From: Rhynchopus sp. YZ270_cl-10
Taxonomy: Eukaryota > Euglenozoa > Diplonemea > Diplonemida > Diplonemidae
Assembly (NCBI GenBank): GCA_964035575.1
Contig: OZ037864.1
Span: 186,001 to 250,000 of the forward strand
Direction of reading: 5' to 3'
Length of the DNA: 64,000 nucleotides
Translations under genes and position numbers: made by a program
Notes under the pieces: model-generated
What the model was told of the DNA's origin: nothing
The model's database searches: none
The model's input: the letters and a program-made list of their open reading frames with translations, nothing else
Shown here: positions 33,791 through 44,090 of the stretch, piece after piece
How positions within the stretch are numbered: the stretch's first letter is position 1
How the letters are laid out: the number at the start of each line of letters is the position of its first letter

Positions 33791-33929
33791 TTACAAACGG
33801 AAGATATATTTTCCTCCACAAGGGGCAATGGGATTATCAGAAAAGTACAAAAAAATATTTTTTGGGCGTATGGTGAGTAAGGGTTAAGGGTTAAAGGTAA
33901 TGGTGAGGGAGAAAATGGGGGGAAAAGGT

Positions 33930-33963
33930 TTGGTAAGATACCGCTGAGCCTCTGCGTAGTCCG
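33930..33963 (+). repeat. hairpin repeat SHR, diverged
   Basis: GTAAGATACCGCTGAGCCTC then TGCGTAGTCCGAG. Third SHR-like unit within 0.5 kb. Confidence 0.4.
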
Positions 33964-34260
33964 AGTCTCATGGTCAGATTGTGTTTTTTTCTTTTTTCTT
34001 TTTTTTTTTTTGCTTCCTTTCTTTGGTTGGTGGCAACCCATTGCTACACTTTTTTTGTTTTCGTTTTTTAAAGAAAGTGTCTACTAAGTCACCTTGAAAT
34101 AAAATCTGACTTCGGGATACAATGATGAAAGATAAAAAGAACAAGAGAGAAAACGAATGGGATCTTTTTTCTTTTTTTTTATTGCTCCGCAAGTTGGTTG
34201 TGGGTGTGTGTGTGTGTGTTATTTTTTTTGTAGTTTCGACAAATCTTGTTTTTTTTCTTT

Positions 34261-34298
34261 GTGTTAGTGTGGACACCCTAAAGTGTGCTTCGCTATTG
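34261..34298 (+). repeat. short repeat family D, partial
   Basis: GTGTTAGTGTGGACACCCTA, AAGTGTGCTTCGCTATT. The GAAAACTTGG head is lost. Confidence 0.55.
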
Positions 34299-35491
34299 AG
34301 ATATGTGTTGGTGATGTGGTGTGGAGAAAAAAAAAAACAACAACAAGCGGGCATTTTCCATTGTTTCAAAAAAAAAAAAAAAATGGTATGCAAAGAAGAA
34401 AAGAAAGAAGAAAAAACCATGCCAGAATGAAGGGTAAGCCCCCTCACCCTCTTTTTTTTTGTACGCAACACGTTCCTTGACACGTATACAACGAGATACA
34501 ACAACAAAAAAAAACTCACATTTCCTGAGCTGGCATAAGGGGATCTTTTTTTTTAGGGGGAAAAAGACAAAGTGGGAAACACCATCAAGGTACGTTCGGG
34601 GGAGGAGGAGGGGAGAGGAGAAGGTGGGGAAGAGGAGGGGTGTGGAACAAACTCAAAAAAAGAGGTAAATATAGAAAAAAAAAATGACAAAATAAATACA
34701 AGCCAACATCTAGGGTATGGGAAGGGAAACTTTTTTTTTTTTTTTTGCCTTTTTTTATTGTATGGAAATGCTCTGGTCAACGGGAGAATGAATGGGGAAC
34801 CAAAAAAAAAAAAATCTTTGAAAATTGGTCGCCTTTTTTGGAAAAAAGACATGGTGGGGCAAAGGGGAGAGAAACGGGGCGGTTTTAGGGAAATGCTCTA
34901 CGATGTAGCTAATAAACGCACTTTTCGAGGGGGAAAACCGAAGCAATTTGAAGAGATGAATTGAAACACACATCTTTTCAAAATAGGGGGAAGAAAAAAA
35001 AATAGTTGACAGGGCGTTTGGTCCAAATACTGGCGGGGGAAATTGGGGCACGGACGAGTGGCTTTTAAAGGGAAAGAAAAGAAAAAAAAAAGTGCATAAA
35101 ACAGTCTGCACTGCACGAGGTAAAATATAGCACACCAACAAAGAAACAAAAAAAATTCTTCGTTGCGTGACTCATGACTTTATTATACGAGGGGGGGGGG
35201 GGGGGGGCTGTTGTATTGGAGAAGAAGGGTATACTTCGGGGGGGAAATGGGGTAAAGATATGGCCTAAATACAAGGTTTTGGTTGTGGCTCAAAAAAAAA
35301 CAACAAAAAAAAGGACACGATGAGGCGTATGGCCCTCGCAAGGCAAGCCTCCCAAAAAAAAGAAAAAAATCGCCCCAACCATTGCGGGGTGAACAAGTTG
35401 TACAACACGTTATGGGAGGGTTGAAATGGACACAATTATACGTGGGGTGGGGTGGAGTTGGGAAGGGGGGGGGGGGGGAGTGCAAGACGTT

Positions 35492-35645
35492 CACGGCGAA
35501 TTCTTCATTTGAACTACCAGTGGAACTACCACCGTCACGACTATGTGAAAAACTAGTAATATTACTGGTGTAACGATAGTCGTAAAACACTATGTCATGT
35601 TGGATTAGTAGCAAAAACTAGTAGTCCCCCTGAAGGTCCGCTGTG
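35492..35645. mobile_element. small foldback element K2
   Basis: Related to 10271-10419: CACGGCGAATTC left end, GGTCCGCTGTG right end, and a shared GTGTAACGATAGTCGTAAAA centre. Confidence 0.6.
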
Positions 35646-35808
35646 TTCTACGAAAAGAAGAATAAAAAACCACCCTTTTCTGAAGGGTTCTGCAGAACAG
35701 ATTGGTCGTCCCAAAAAGGGCGTTAATTCATTTTTGGATACGCTATAAGAAGAGAGTTGCAGTGCCCTGCAAAGTTTTTGTTGCATCGACAAAAAAAAAG
35801 GGGGGGTT

Positions 35809-35850
35809 ATGAGATGAACCGAAGCTCTCTCCTCCCTGCTTTAGTCACCT
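35809..35850 (+). repeat. hairpin repeat SHR
   Basis: GAGATGAACCGAAGCTCTCT, CCTCCCT, GCTTTAGTCACCT. Confidence 0.6.
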
Positions 35851-36345
35851 AAAATCCCACCCCAAGAAGGGTAGGGATCTGTACCCTCTAAAATGGTTTG
35901 TTTTTATTTGCTGTGTTTAGAAAATCAGTCTTTTTTTTTTGTAAAATGACAAGAGGGGGGGGGTTTTACCTGAACCGACAGGGGAGTACAAAAAAAATAT
36001 ATGTATATGACGTTTTTGTTGGAAAGCAAAGCAATGGGGGGGGGGGGGGGGGGGGAATGAGTGAGAAAAATAAAGACGCAAAACCTTCGTGTACTTTTGC
36101 GTACCCTTTTAAATTTAAAAAAAGGGAAAACCTTTATTCGGCTCACAAAAAGTAATTTTTCCATCATTCGGCTCACAAAATAAAATTTTTACATCATTCT
36201 ATCAAAGTTACTATAATTTTTCCTTCATTCGGCTCACAAAAGTTAATTTTTCCACCATTCTATCAATATTTTGCCAATTTTTCCATCATTCTATCAAAGT
36301 TTTTTTTTCACTTTTTCGAAGAAATTTTTACCGCTGGAAAAAATT

Positions 36346-36871
36346 TTCGGGTTGGGATTTTTTGCCCGTTTTTATAGGTTGTGGGAGGGGAAAATTCGTA
36401 GGTGACTTGTTGCGGCGAAGGTCACGCATGTCAGCAATCACACTATGTGCACCATAGTTTGATACACTTCTCACGTTATCGCAGGTCTGGGAGGCGACGG
36501 CGCCGACGATTCCTGTGTTGGCAACAGGGTGATCGTCAGAGGTGCAGGTGCGCTCGTGCTGGGTGATGTGACAACCATCACCGTCGTTCACCGCACACAC
36601 CCTCCATGCACACATAAGGAACCGGCACACAAGGGTCATTCGGGTGCCTGTGCGGTTCGAGACGCGGAAGGAAAAATGTGGAGGATGAAGGAGGGCCTGC
36701 CACGTGTTTTACCGTCTCCTTCAGGTCATCCAAGCTGTCAAACTCGGCACCAGTGACCACTTGTCTTTGCATGTTTAGCAAACAGTGTGTAATTTGTGAC
36801 CCTGGAAATATAATTTTTTCGAAAAATGCAAAAAAAAATGACCCCGTTTTTCCTCAAAAAATACCACCCAA
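36346..36871 (-). other. GC-rich loop of foldback element, possible captured gene fragment
   Basis: On the minus strand a frame from 36781 encodes about 67 residues (MLNMQRQVVTGAEFDSLDDL at its start), overlapped by a second open frame down to about 36370. Base composition and codon-like texture differ sharply from the AT-rich arms. No domain is recognised, and no splice pair I tried joined the frames cleanly. It may be a piece of host gene caught between the arms or chance. Confidence 0.35.
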
Positions 36872-37040
36872 ATTTTTTTTTCCAGCGGTAAAAATTTCTT
36901 CGAAAAAGTGAAAAAAAAACTTTGATAGAATGATGGAAAAATTGGCAAAATATTGATAGAATGGTGGAAAAATTAACTTTTGTGAGCCGAATGAAGGAAA
37001 AATTATAGTAACTTTGATAGAATGATGTTAAAATTTTTTT

Positions 37041-37811
37041 TATCGTGTAATTTTTGACTCGTGTACAAATCCTTCAGGAAGAACCAAAAATTATAATCTG
37101 GGAGCGTGTAATTATTACCAAGCGTGTAATTATGAATCGTTAGCGATTTGCGACCAAAAATGTCAGCCGTGTAATTATGGGTAATAATTACACGCTCAAA
37201 CCCACTTTTGGTGATCCTAAGTCGCCAAAGGGAAAGGGACTCTGCAAAAATTTTTTTCCCCCCTATAAGGGTTAATTTCGACGATTTGAGCCCATTCAAA
37301 GCAAAATTTGACCTATTTGAGCAGTTCTAGGCCCCTCAAACACGTTTTTGATTATCCGCCAAAAAAAAAAAAAAATCCCGGAAAAACACACCGGAAACCT
37401 CAACTTCACGCTTCGCATCGTCCAAGGATAGACAGTTGTTACCAACTTGTTGAAATGTGATTCCCAACCCCAAACCAAAAATGATCACAAATAATTATAC
37501 CCTCTCCCACTTTTTCGGTTCAACATCCATACTTCGGCACATTTCCCACACCCCACATACACCCTCCCATCATCGACATGCACAGTGACTGGAGGGTGAC
37601 GGGGACTCGCCGGATTTGTACACTCGTCAAAAATTGCACGATAAAAAAAAAACTAATTATGTGAAATTATTACCAGATAATTACACTTAGGTGTGTTTTT
37701 TGTCACTTGTTCCCTAAACCCACTCGCTTCGCTCGTGGGTTTAGGTCACTCGTGACAAAAAACACACCTGCGTGTAATTATGGGGTAATAATTACCCAAT
37801 AATTATATATA
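37041..37811. mobile_element. insertion inside the right arm
   Basis: Interrupts the arm of the surrounding foldback element; removing it restores an arm matching the left side. It contains a palindrome at 37101-37198 (GAGCGTGTAATTATTACC and its reverse complement), a segment at 37215-37340 shared with 58200-58330 (GGGACTCT, TTTTGCCCTATA-like, GACGATTTGAG), and the small foldback at 37653-37807. Confidence 0.65.
37653..37807. mobile_element. small foldback element with CTCGCTTCGCTCG apex
   Basis: The arms AATTATTACC...GTAATTACACTTAGGTGTGTT and TTTTTGTCAC fold around AACCCACTCGCTTCGCTCG. It is the same design as 7003-7186. Confidence 0.75.
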
Positions 37812-37882
37812 TATTTTGTGAGCCGAATGATGGAAAAATTACTTTTTGTGAGCCGAATAAAGGTTTTCCCTTAAAAAAAAAA

Positions 37883-38639
37883 TACCGTAGACGGAAAAAT
37901 GTTGCAACGGAATAATGTTGTAACGCTGGAAAAAATGGCCCAGCGTTACAACATTATTCCGTTACAACATTTTTTTGGGGTTTATTTGTGTCTTAGGGAT
38001 TTTTGCTGGTGCGGGGGTGGTTTTTGAAAAGAAAAATCTTGTGCCTCTGACGGTGGTGAAAAAAGGGCGGGGGGCGGGGGGATGATGTTTTTTTTTTTTT
38101 TGGTGTTGTTCAACTTAGCCGTAGGCTCGACTTTTTTTGTTCCACATCAAACTGGACAGGGCAAGGGGGGGTACGTTTACTATCCTTTCCCGCTCGCGTG
38201 CTGCTTGCAGCGCTGACCTCATTTGCGACAGCACGAGATGTGCTGTCGTCTAGCCCCACTGCGCTTGCGGCGCTACCAGCAAGGAACGCCAGGTTGGGGG
38301 CATCTCCTCCTTCCGAAACAGGCTCGTGGGGATTGCGGCGCTTGCAGAATTGGGCTAATCCCATTTGTTTCATTTTTTATTTGGGTGAGGGGTGGGGGAG
38401 GACGTCGAAAAACCTGAAACACTAATTATCGGCTTGAAATTGGGGTGTGGTGTGTGAGGTTGGGGATTATGCCGACTGTTCCAAAAAAAATCCCTAAGAC
38501 AAAGTTCACCCCAGTCATAAAAATGTTGTAACGGAATAAAGTTACAACTTCCCGCGATCCGCAGCGTTACAACATTATTCCGTTACAACATTTTTACGTT
38601 CCAACATTTTTACGTCGCAACATTTTTCCGAATACGGTA
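37883..38639. mobile_element. TACCGTA-ended foldback element
   Basis: Ends TACCGTAGACGGAAAAATGT and its counterpart TACCGTATTCGGAAAAATGT. The arms consist of AACGGAATAATGTTGTAACG units. The loop holds a GC-rich part (about 38110-38373) with an 87-residue open frame on the minus strand (MKQMGLAQFCKRRNPHEP at its start). It has A-runs on both flanks. Terminal TACCGTA is shared with 43049-43384 and 46672-46732. Confidence 0.75.
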
Positions 38640-38658
38640 CAAAAAAAAAAAAAAAAAA

Positions 38659-39098
38659 CAAGTAATTGCTATCGGAAAAAAAACGGGGTGTGATGTGGAA
38701 CTCCATCCTGTAGAAATAATCTACAACACGCCCAGCATTCTGCTCTTCTGCAGGTATGCTAACGCTCTTCGTACGCTGCCAGACCCACTGGGACGCCTGC
38801 ATCTGAAACGTTCAAGAAGGGGGGCTGTCCTCTTCGTCCAGCACCATCTGCTCGATAGTGTTGTTGGACGTCGTCTCGGCAGGCTCGGCGTGTTCCAGCT
38901 CGTTTTTGTCCACAGGCTTCCCACATTGTCGTCGTCGTTGGAGCAGTGCGGAAGGAACACAGAATGCACAGACTACAACACATCGATCACACCAGGCGCA
39001 TCAGCACCACCCAGCAAATCGCCAGGATGCTACGGTGGTTTCGAAAATCGCGCGGAGTTTTCCACAGCACACCCCGCTTTTTTCTTAGCAATTACTTG
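38659..39098. mobile_element. foldback element with intron-split coding-like core
   Basis: The ends CAAGTAATTGCTATCGG and GCTTTTTTCTTAGCAATTACTTG pair over about 40 nt with mismatches, including CACACCCCG/CGGGGTGTG. On the minus strand the interior reads as dense, low-stop peptide: GGADAPGVIDVL, then KPVDKNELEHAEPAETTSNN, then MQASQWVWQRTKSVS through AGRVVDYFYRMEFH. A 42-nt GT...CAG stretch between the last two would splice them in frame. GRVVDYFYR faintly resembles the last helix of SANT/Myb domains. This is probably a captured piece of a host gene; no intact gene is present. Confidence 0.55.
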
Positions 39099-39210
39099 TC
39101 CTTGTTGTTATTGTTGTTTTCAACCACCTTCCTTCAACCCTTGCAGGGATCAGTTGTTATTTTTTTCGCGAAAACATGAAATTACACATTTCAAGAGAAC
39201 AAATTAAAAA

Positions 39211-39734
39211 GGGTCCTTATTTGCATTTTTGGGATTCACCCGTGCAGTGGTGGGGTCAATCTCGAAAATTGGACAATTTTTTGACCACTTAAATTTTGAG
39301 AAATATGAGCCCGGTTGCTTATACGTGGGGCCCATTTTCGGCTAAAATTTTCCTCAAAATCTGGTTTTGTAAAATTGACCCTTTACTCCCCCCCCACATC
39401 GATTTCAATACTATACCTTACTTCACCTACGGTTGCCCTTACAGGGGGGGGTGAAGGAAGGTAAGTTGAAAAGGGTCCTTATTTGCATTTTTGGGATTCA
39501 CCCGTGCAGTGGTGGGGTCAATCTCGAAAATTGGACAATTTTTTGACCACTTAAATTTTGAGAAATATGAGCCCGGTTGCTTATACGTGGGGCCCATTTT
39601 CGGCTAAAATTTTCCTCAAAATCTGGTTTTGTAAAATTGACCCTTTACTCCCCCCCCACATCGATTTCAATACTATACCTTACTTCACCTACGGTTGCCC
39701 TTACAGGGGGGGGTGAAGGAAGGTAAGTTGAAAA
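39211..39734 (+). repeat. 262-bp perfect tandem duplication
   Basis: Copies 39211-39472 and 39473-39734 show no mismatch by eye. The unit contains GTGCAGTGGTGGGGTCAATC and TGACCACTTAAATTTTGAG. The CAGTGGTGGGGTCAAT word also occurs at about 63625. Confidence 0.95.
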
Positions 39735-42538
39735 CCTCTCGTGGACAAGTGTACCTTTGGTACCGGGGTGGACCCCCAACCATGCGGTCCTTTCCATTTT
39801 GAGGTTTACATCTGAATTAAAAGGTAGCAAAGACTAACAACACGGTATACCTATAGTTGACAGCATCGTTTGTTTTGAAAGTTCTGTACAATATTGGGGG
39901 ATTTTATCGCATTTTTTTTTCGAGAGCGATAGTGAATACTGGTGTGCGTGAGTAAAACAAGACAGAAAAGCGGAGATTGCACAAAAAAAGAATGGAAATT
40001 TTGGCAAACTGCACACAATTCAGAAAAAATTGAAAAAAGAAAAAAGAGAGGGGGTTTAAAAGAAAACACATTTTGTTCGACACCTAAGTGGTTCGGATCT
40101 GAGAATCCACATTTTTTTTCCTGCTGCAAAGATAAAAAAAAAGTTACCCTTCTGTGTCACAATTTGAATTCGCTGATAAATTATCAAAGATGGAATCACG
40201 GTATTGCTTTGATAATGCAGCACGAAAAAAAAAAAGATAATTTGAATAATTTGAAGAAAAAAAAAATAGACATGCTTGTTGCCAGGCGTTCTCATGAAGC
40301 GTACTTATATGAGTGGCACAAACAATCAAAATGAATGCATGTCTGCGCCGCGGTTGTCGGTTGTTTGTAAAAAGTGAGGTTTTGTGTCTATACTCCTCTT
40401 GGATACATTGCGTGATAGCCACAGAGTGTTTTTCTCTTTGGCAATTGCTTGCAAGGGAAATGTACTGTCAATCGTTCCGTTAACATCGAAACAGAAAGAC
40501 ACTACAAAAAAATCCCAAGGATTCGTGAGGCAATAATGGGTGAAAACACAGAAAAACCTAAAAATAAACAAATAAAAGGATGCCATGTTCTTTTTCCAAA
40601 GAAGATTTTATTTTTTCGATTTTGTGTCGAGATTCAGTGTTTTTTTCTTCTTTCTTCTGTAGTCGCTACAATGGCAGATGCAAAAAATAAAAACAAAAAA
40701 ATAAAGAACGACATATTTTTAAGGATAGGGTGTTTACAGACGGCCCATTGGGTTTTCATCACTTACCTCAGGAGAGAGCATTCAGTATCGAATAGAGCAA
40801 CAAAAAACCCTTTTTCGGAGGGATCAAGGGAGCCCGGTCTGACCCTTTGTTCAATTTTTTTTAAACAGTGCCAAAATATGTTTTTTTCCCCCCCTTTTTT
40901 TCCTGTTTTTTTTTGCGCAACTGCACAAGGTGTAACACCAGTCCAGGCATAGAGGACTCTGTTCACCCAACACTTCTTGTTTTCTTGAATGATACCCAAT
41001 CTACAACGCACAAAAAATGGGGAATTTGAAAATGTTTTTTGTATGTAAAAAATGGGGAAGTAAAAAAAAAAAAAAAAACATTCGTTCATTTAAAGAGCTA
41101 AACATCTTTGGAATATCAGGTCTCCTTCAGAACAGAAGCTTTTTTTCTCCCCAAAGGGAACAATGTAAAAGGGGAATTGTAATGCAAAAAGGGGCACAAA
41201 AAAAAAAATATAAAGAGTGAGAGTGAGAGAGAGAGAGAGAAATAGTAAATATGAGTCTGACGTACTTAGTCAAAGAGAAAGATTGATCATAGATGAAACG
41301 TCACCTTATATAAAAAAGCAATCAACTAAAATACAATAATTCAGCCAAAAGTAGAAAAAACAGCATTTCAACATAATATAAATTCAATGAACTGAGAGCA
41401 TAGGTAGAGGGTATAGGGTATAGGGAGAACAAAATGTTCCCAACTTTTCTTTGTGAAAAAGAACAAAATAAAATAAAATAACTCCTGCTATCACACACAA
41501 GCCTTCGCTGAAGGGATGGGGGTTGTGTTGTGACCAGGCGGTGTCTCTCTCAAATGCGCGCAACATACCGTAAAAAAATATTCAATAATGATCATTAATA
41601 CAACAAGATGTATGTTACTGTATAATGTAACAAAAAACAAAAAACAATTTTTTTTTGATTTTGGACTACCTTCAAGCAGCCACGAAAACAAAACAAACAA
41701 AAAACAAAAAACAAAACTCGCTGAGTGGACATTAAGTCAGAAAAGGGCTTCCTAATAGAGGGAGACTGTGAGATCCTGTGATATTGTAACAAAAAAATCT
41801 GTGTCACCCTTTTCAGATCCAAGCATCGTTGCGACGTTGGTAAACAATATAAAACAAACAATACAAAAAATCAGAGTGGATTCAACAAACATTGGTGAAG
41901 ATTTCGTAGCAAATGAACAAAATAAAACAAAAAAAAAAAAAAAAATACCGTTTGTTGATCCAGGTACAACGTAAAGTTGGAAAGATGTCAATATATGGTG
42001 CAAATTCAAGGGGGAGGGTAGGGAAGGCTCTTCACTCCATCTTGGAAATAAACGGATCGAGAAAAATAAAATAAGAGAGAGAAATTGGTTTAGACGAAAC
42101 CTACCCAAAAGCTAACCACGCCTACTTCGGTTAGGTAACAGTAGAAACCACTTCACAACATCTGCAGAAAAAGTGAAATTGATAAAGTTGTAAGTAAAAA
42201 AAGGGTCGGAGGGGGATGGGGGAACGAACGAGCATTTGATATTCTAATTGGGTTGGCTCAAGTTTCTTTTTTTCTTTTTTCTTTGATAAGCCAGTGTTTT
42301 GTGCTTGGTTTGGTTTCTGTATTAATACGGTTGGCAGACAACTCCATTTTTCCCCTTTACATTTTCGGGAAATAACAAAGACAGCCGAGCCGAGACACAC
42401 AGAAAATTTGAAAGATGGTATAAAAAAAAAAATGTTGGTAACACTCAGATCTGCCTTAACCATGCGACTCGTGCACGCATCACGTGATTTTTGGTCAACC
42501 GGCAAACTGAAGTGAAGAGCGGGAGAATAAAAGAAAGT

Positions 42539-42605
42539 GAAGTTATTAATGCAGGCACCTCCGACTGACCCACGTACGATGCCAGCCATCCGGATGAAAG
42601 CACAA
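42539..42605 (+). repeat. repeat family U
   Basis: Starts GTGAAGTTATTAATGCAGGC, then ACCTCCGACTGACCCACGTA, then CGATGCCAGCCATCCGGATG, AAAGCACAA. Identical by eye to 47451-47519. Confidence 0.85.
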
Positions 42606-42616
42606 AAAAAGGGTAG

Positions 42617-42653
42617 GTAAGATGATTCTAGGCCTCTCAGTGCTTAGTCACCT
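42617..42653 (+). repeat. hairpin repeat SHR
   Basis: GTAAGATGATTCTAGGCCTC, TCAGT, GCTTAGTCACCT. It lies 12 nt beyond a family U copy. Confidence 0.7.
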
Positions 42654-42888
42654 ATAATAAAAAAAAATACATGATGAAAGGGGGAGTTAATAAAAAAGGT
42701 GGTAAAAACGAAAAATTGGTTCTCTCTGTACTGCGAAAAAGGGGGGAGACTGTATGTGTTCGGAGGAGCATAAAAAATTTTGAAGCAATAAAAAAAAAAA
42801 AGATGAATAAATGAGTGCCTCTCGAACAGGGGGGGTAACGCAGTCCAAAATGCAATATCGAGTCATTTGGGTATTCGGGTGAAGGGGT

Positions 42889-42919
<31 letters not shown>

Positions 42920-43048
42920 TGACAGTCAAGTGGCTTTCCTATAGAGTTTTCCAGACGGACAGTTCTTCGCGATTTTGTAGTCAAACCTCCGTCAGTGTGG
43001 TAACATCGTGGTGATCACATAAGGAACATAATTAATGCTTTTTTCCAC

Positions 43049-43384
43049 ATACCGTAAAAATATTTATTCTGGGCTGTAATTATTCTGAGACAGAAGTATA
43101 CTGGACCGGAACAAAACTGGAACACTTGGGGTTTTTGGGGGTGTCCCAGTTTTGTTCCGGCCCAGAACAGTTCTGTTGGGGTAGAATTTTTATCCCCATT
43201 CCCACCCCACCCAGGTGCATAGTGCATCTTTGGGCAAAAAAAAATTCGTCGCACTCCTCGTTTTTTTTGACAAGGCACGGATACCCCCCCAAAACAATGC
43301 TGGTACGGAACAAAACTGGAACAATCGACGATTTTTTGGGGTGTTCCAGTTTTGTTCCGGCCCAGAATAAATATTTTTACGGTA
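43049..43384. mobile_element. 336-bp TACCGTA-ended MITE
   Basis: Perfect 25-bp inverted ends begin TACCGTAAAAATATTTATTC. Direct ACA flanks on both sides may be a 3-bp duplication. Inside are further inverted blocks, CAGTTTTGTTCCGGCCCAG and GGACCGGAACAAAACTGGAA. Confidence 0.85.
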
Positions 43385-43459
43385 ACAGTAAACACCACTA
43401 TTCAGAGTGCAAAGTGTAACCCCGAATATGTGCTATTTTTTTAAAAAACGAAAAGTTTG

Positions 43460-43490
43460 TAAGACGAACCTCTCGTGCTTAGTCACCTTT
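43460..43490 (+). repeat. hairpin repeat SHR, shortened
   Basis: GTAAGACGAACCTCTCGTGC then TTAGTCACCTTT. The left stem core CTAAGC is deleted, so this copy cannot form the hairpin. Confidence 0.6.
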
Positions 43491-44090
43491 ATAAAAAATA
43501 TTAATAAAAAAAATGCAGATTTTTCTGTCTTTTTCTGCCTTTTCACGTCGGTTCAGGGGGGCTTTTTTACACAGCAATTATTTTTTTTAAAAGTAGGGCT
43601 TGCAGGGAGGGGTTTTAGGGAGGGGAGGGGAAACGATATATTTTGTTGCAACTCTTATTTTTTTTGTGCAAAAACAGAGCAGTGCACATATAATATGGTT
43701 GTGGTGCTTTAGATCGTTGTACGGCGTTGATGGAAAGGGAAGGGAAATCATCTGGGAATATACTCTGGGGGGGAATGGGAAAGGGGTTTTTTATTTTCTT
43801 TATTTTCAAACGGAACATAAAACAAGAAAAAAGAATAAAAAAAATGCAAAAAAAGGGGTGAGGGATGGGGGATGGGGATGGGACCCTTCCAGATTGGAAG
43901 AGAATATTCTCAAAACAAAAAAAAAAAAGCGTGAAAAACTTTCACAAAAAAAAGTCAAAAAAAAAAAAAAAAATATTCCTTGGACAAAGGCCTATTGGAT
44001 GAAATAAAAAGAATCACGAAGCACATTCCAAAAACAACACATATTTCCTCCCCTTCCCTTCCTTTTCCTTTTCCCTTTCCCTTCTTCTTT

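Larger units (their letters stand above)
30820..36110. other. gene-free stretch
   Basis: No supported gene in 5.3 kb. A/T runs, GA and AGAA purine tracts (31530-31630), and G-runs at 35192-35207 and 36040-36054. Short repeats and the K2 element are listed separately. Confidence 0.5.
36124..37870. mobile_element. foldback element with coding-like core, arm interrupted
   Basis: The left arm (36124-36345) is built of TTCGGCTCACAAAA and CATCATTCTATCAAAG subrepeats. Its reverse complement lies in two pieces, 36872-37040 and 37812-37870, split by 771 bp of other DNA. TTAAAAAAA directly flanks both ends (36115-36123 and 37871-37879), a possible 9-bp duplication. The loop (36346-36871) is GC-richer than its surroundings. 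Confidence 0.8.
39735..43040. other. gene-free stretch
   Basis: No supported gene. It has AT-rich DNA with A-runs, a GA microsatellite (41217-41241), a degenerate SHR-like unit near 41255 and the U and SHR copies listed separately. Confidence 0.5.

Noticed and set aside
33879-33900. GGGTTAAGGGTTAAAGG, telomere-like
   Set aside because: Only two imperfect units; too short for a telomeric tract.
33974-34519. 181-residue minus-strand open frame
   Set aside because: Low-complexity Phe/Lys/Ser composition from A/T runs; no domain.
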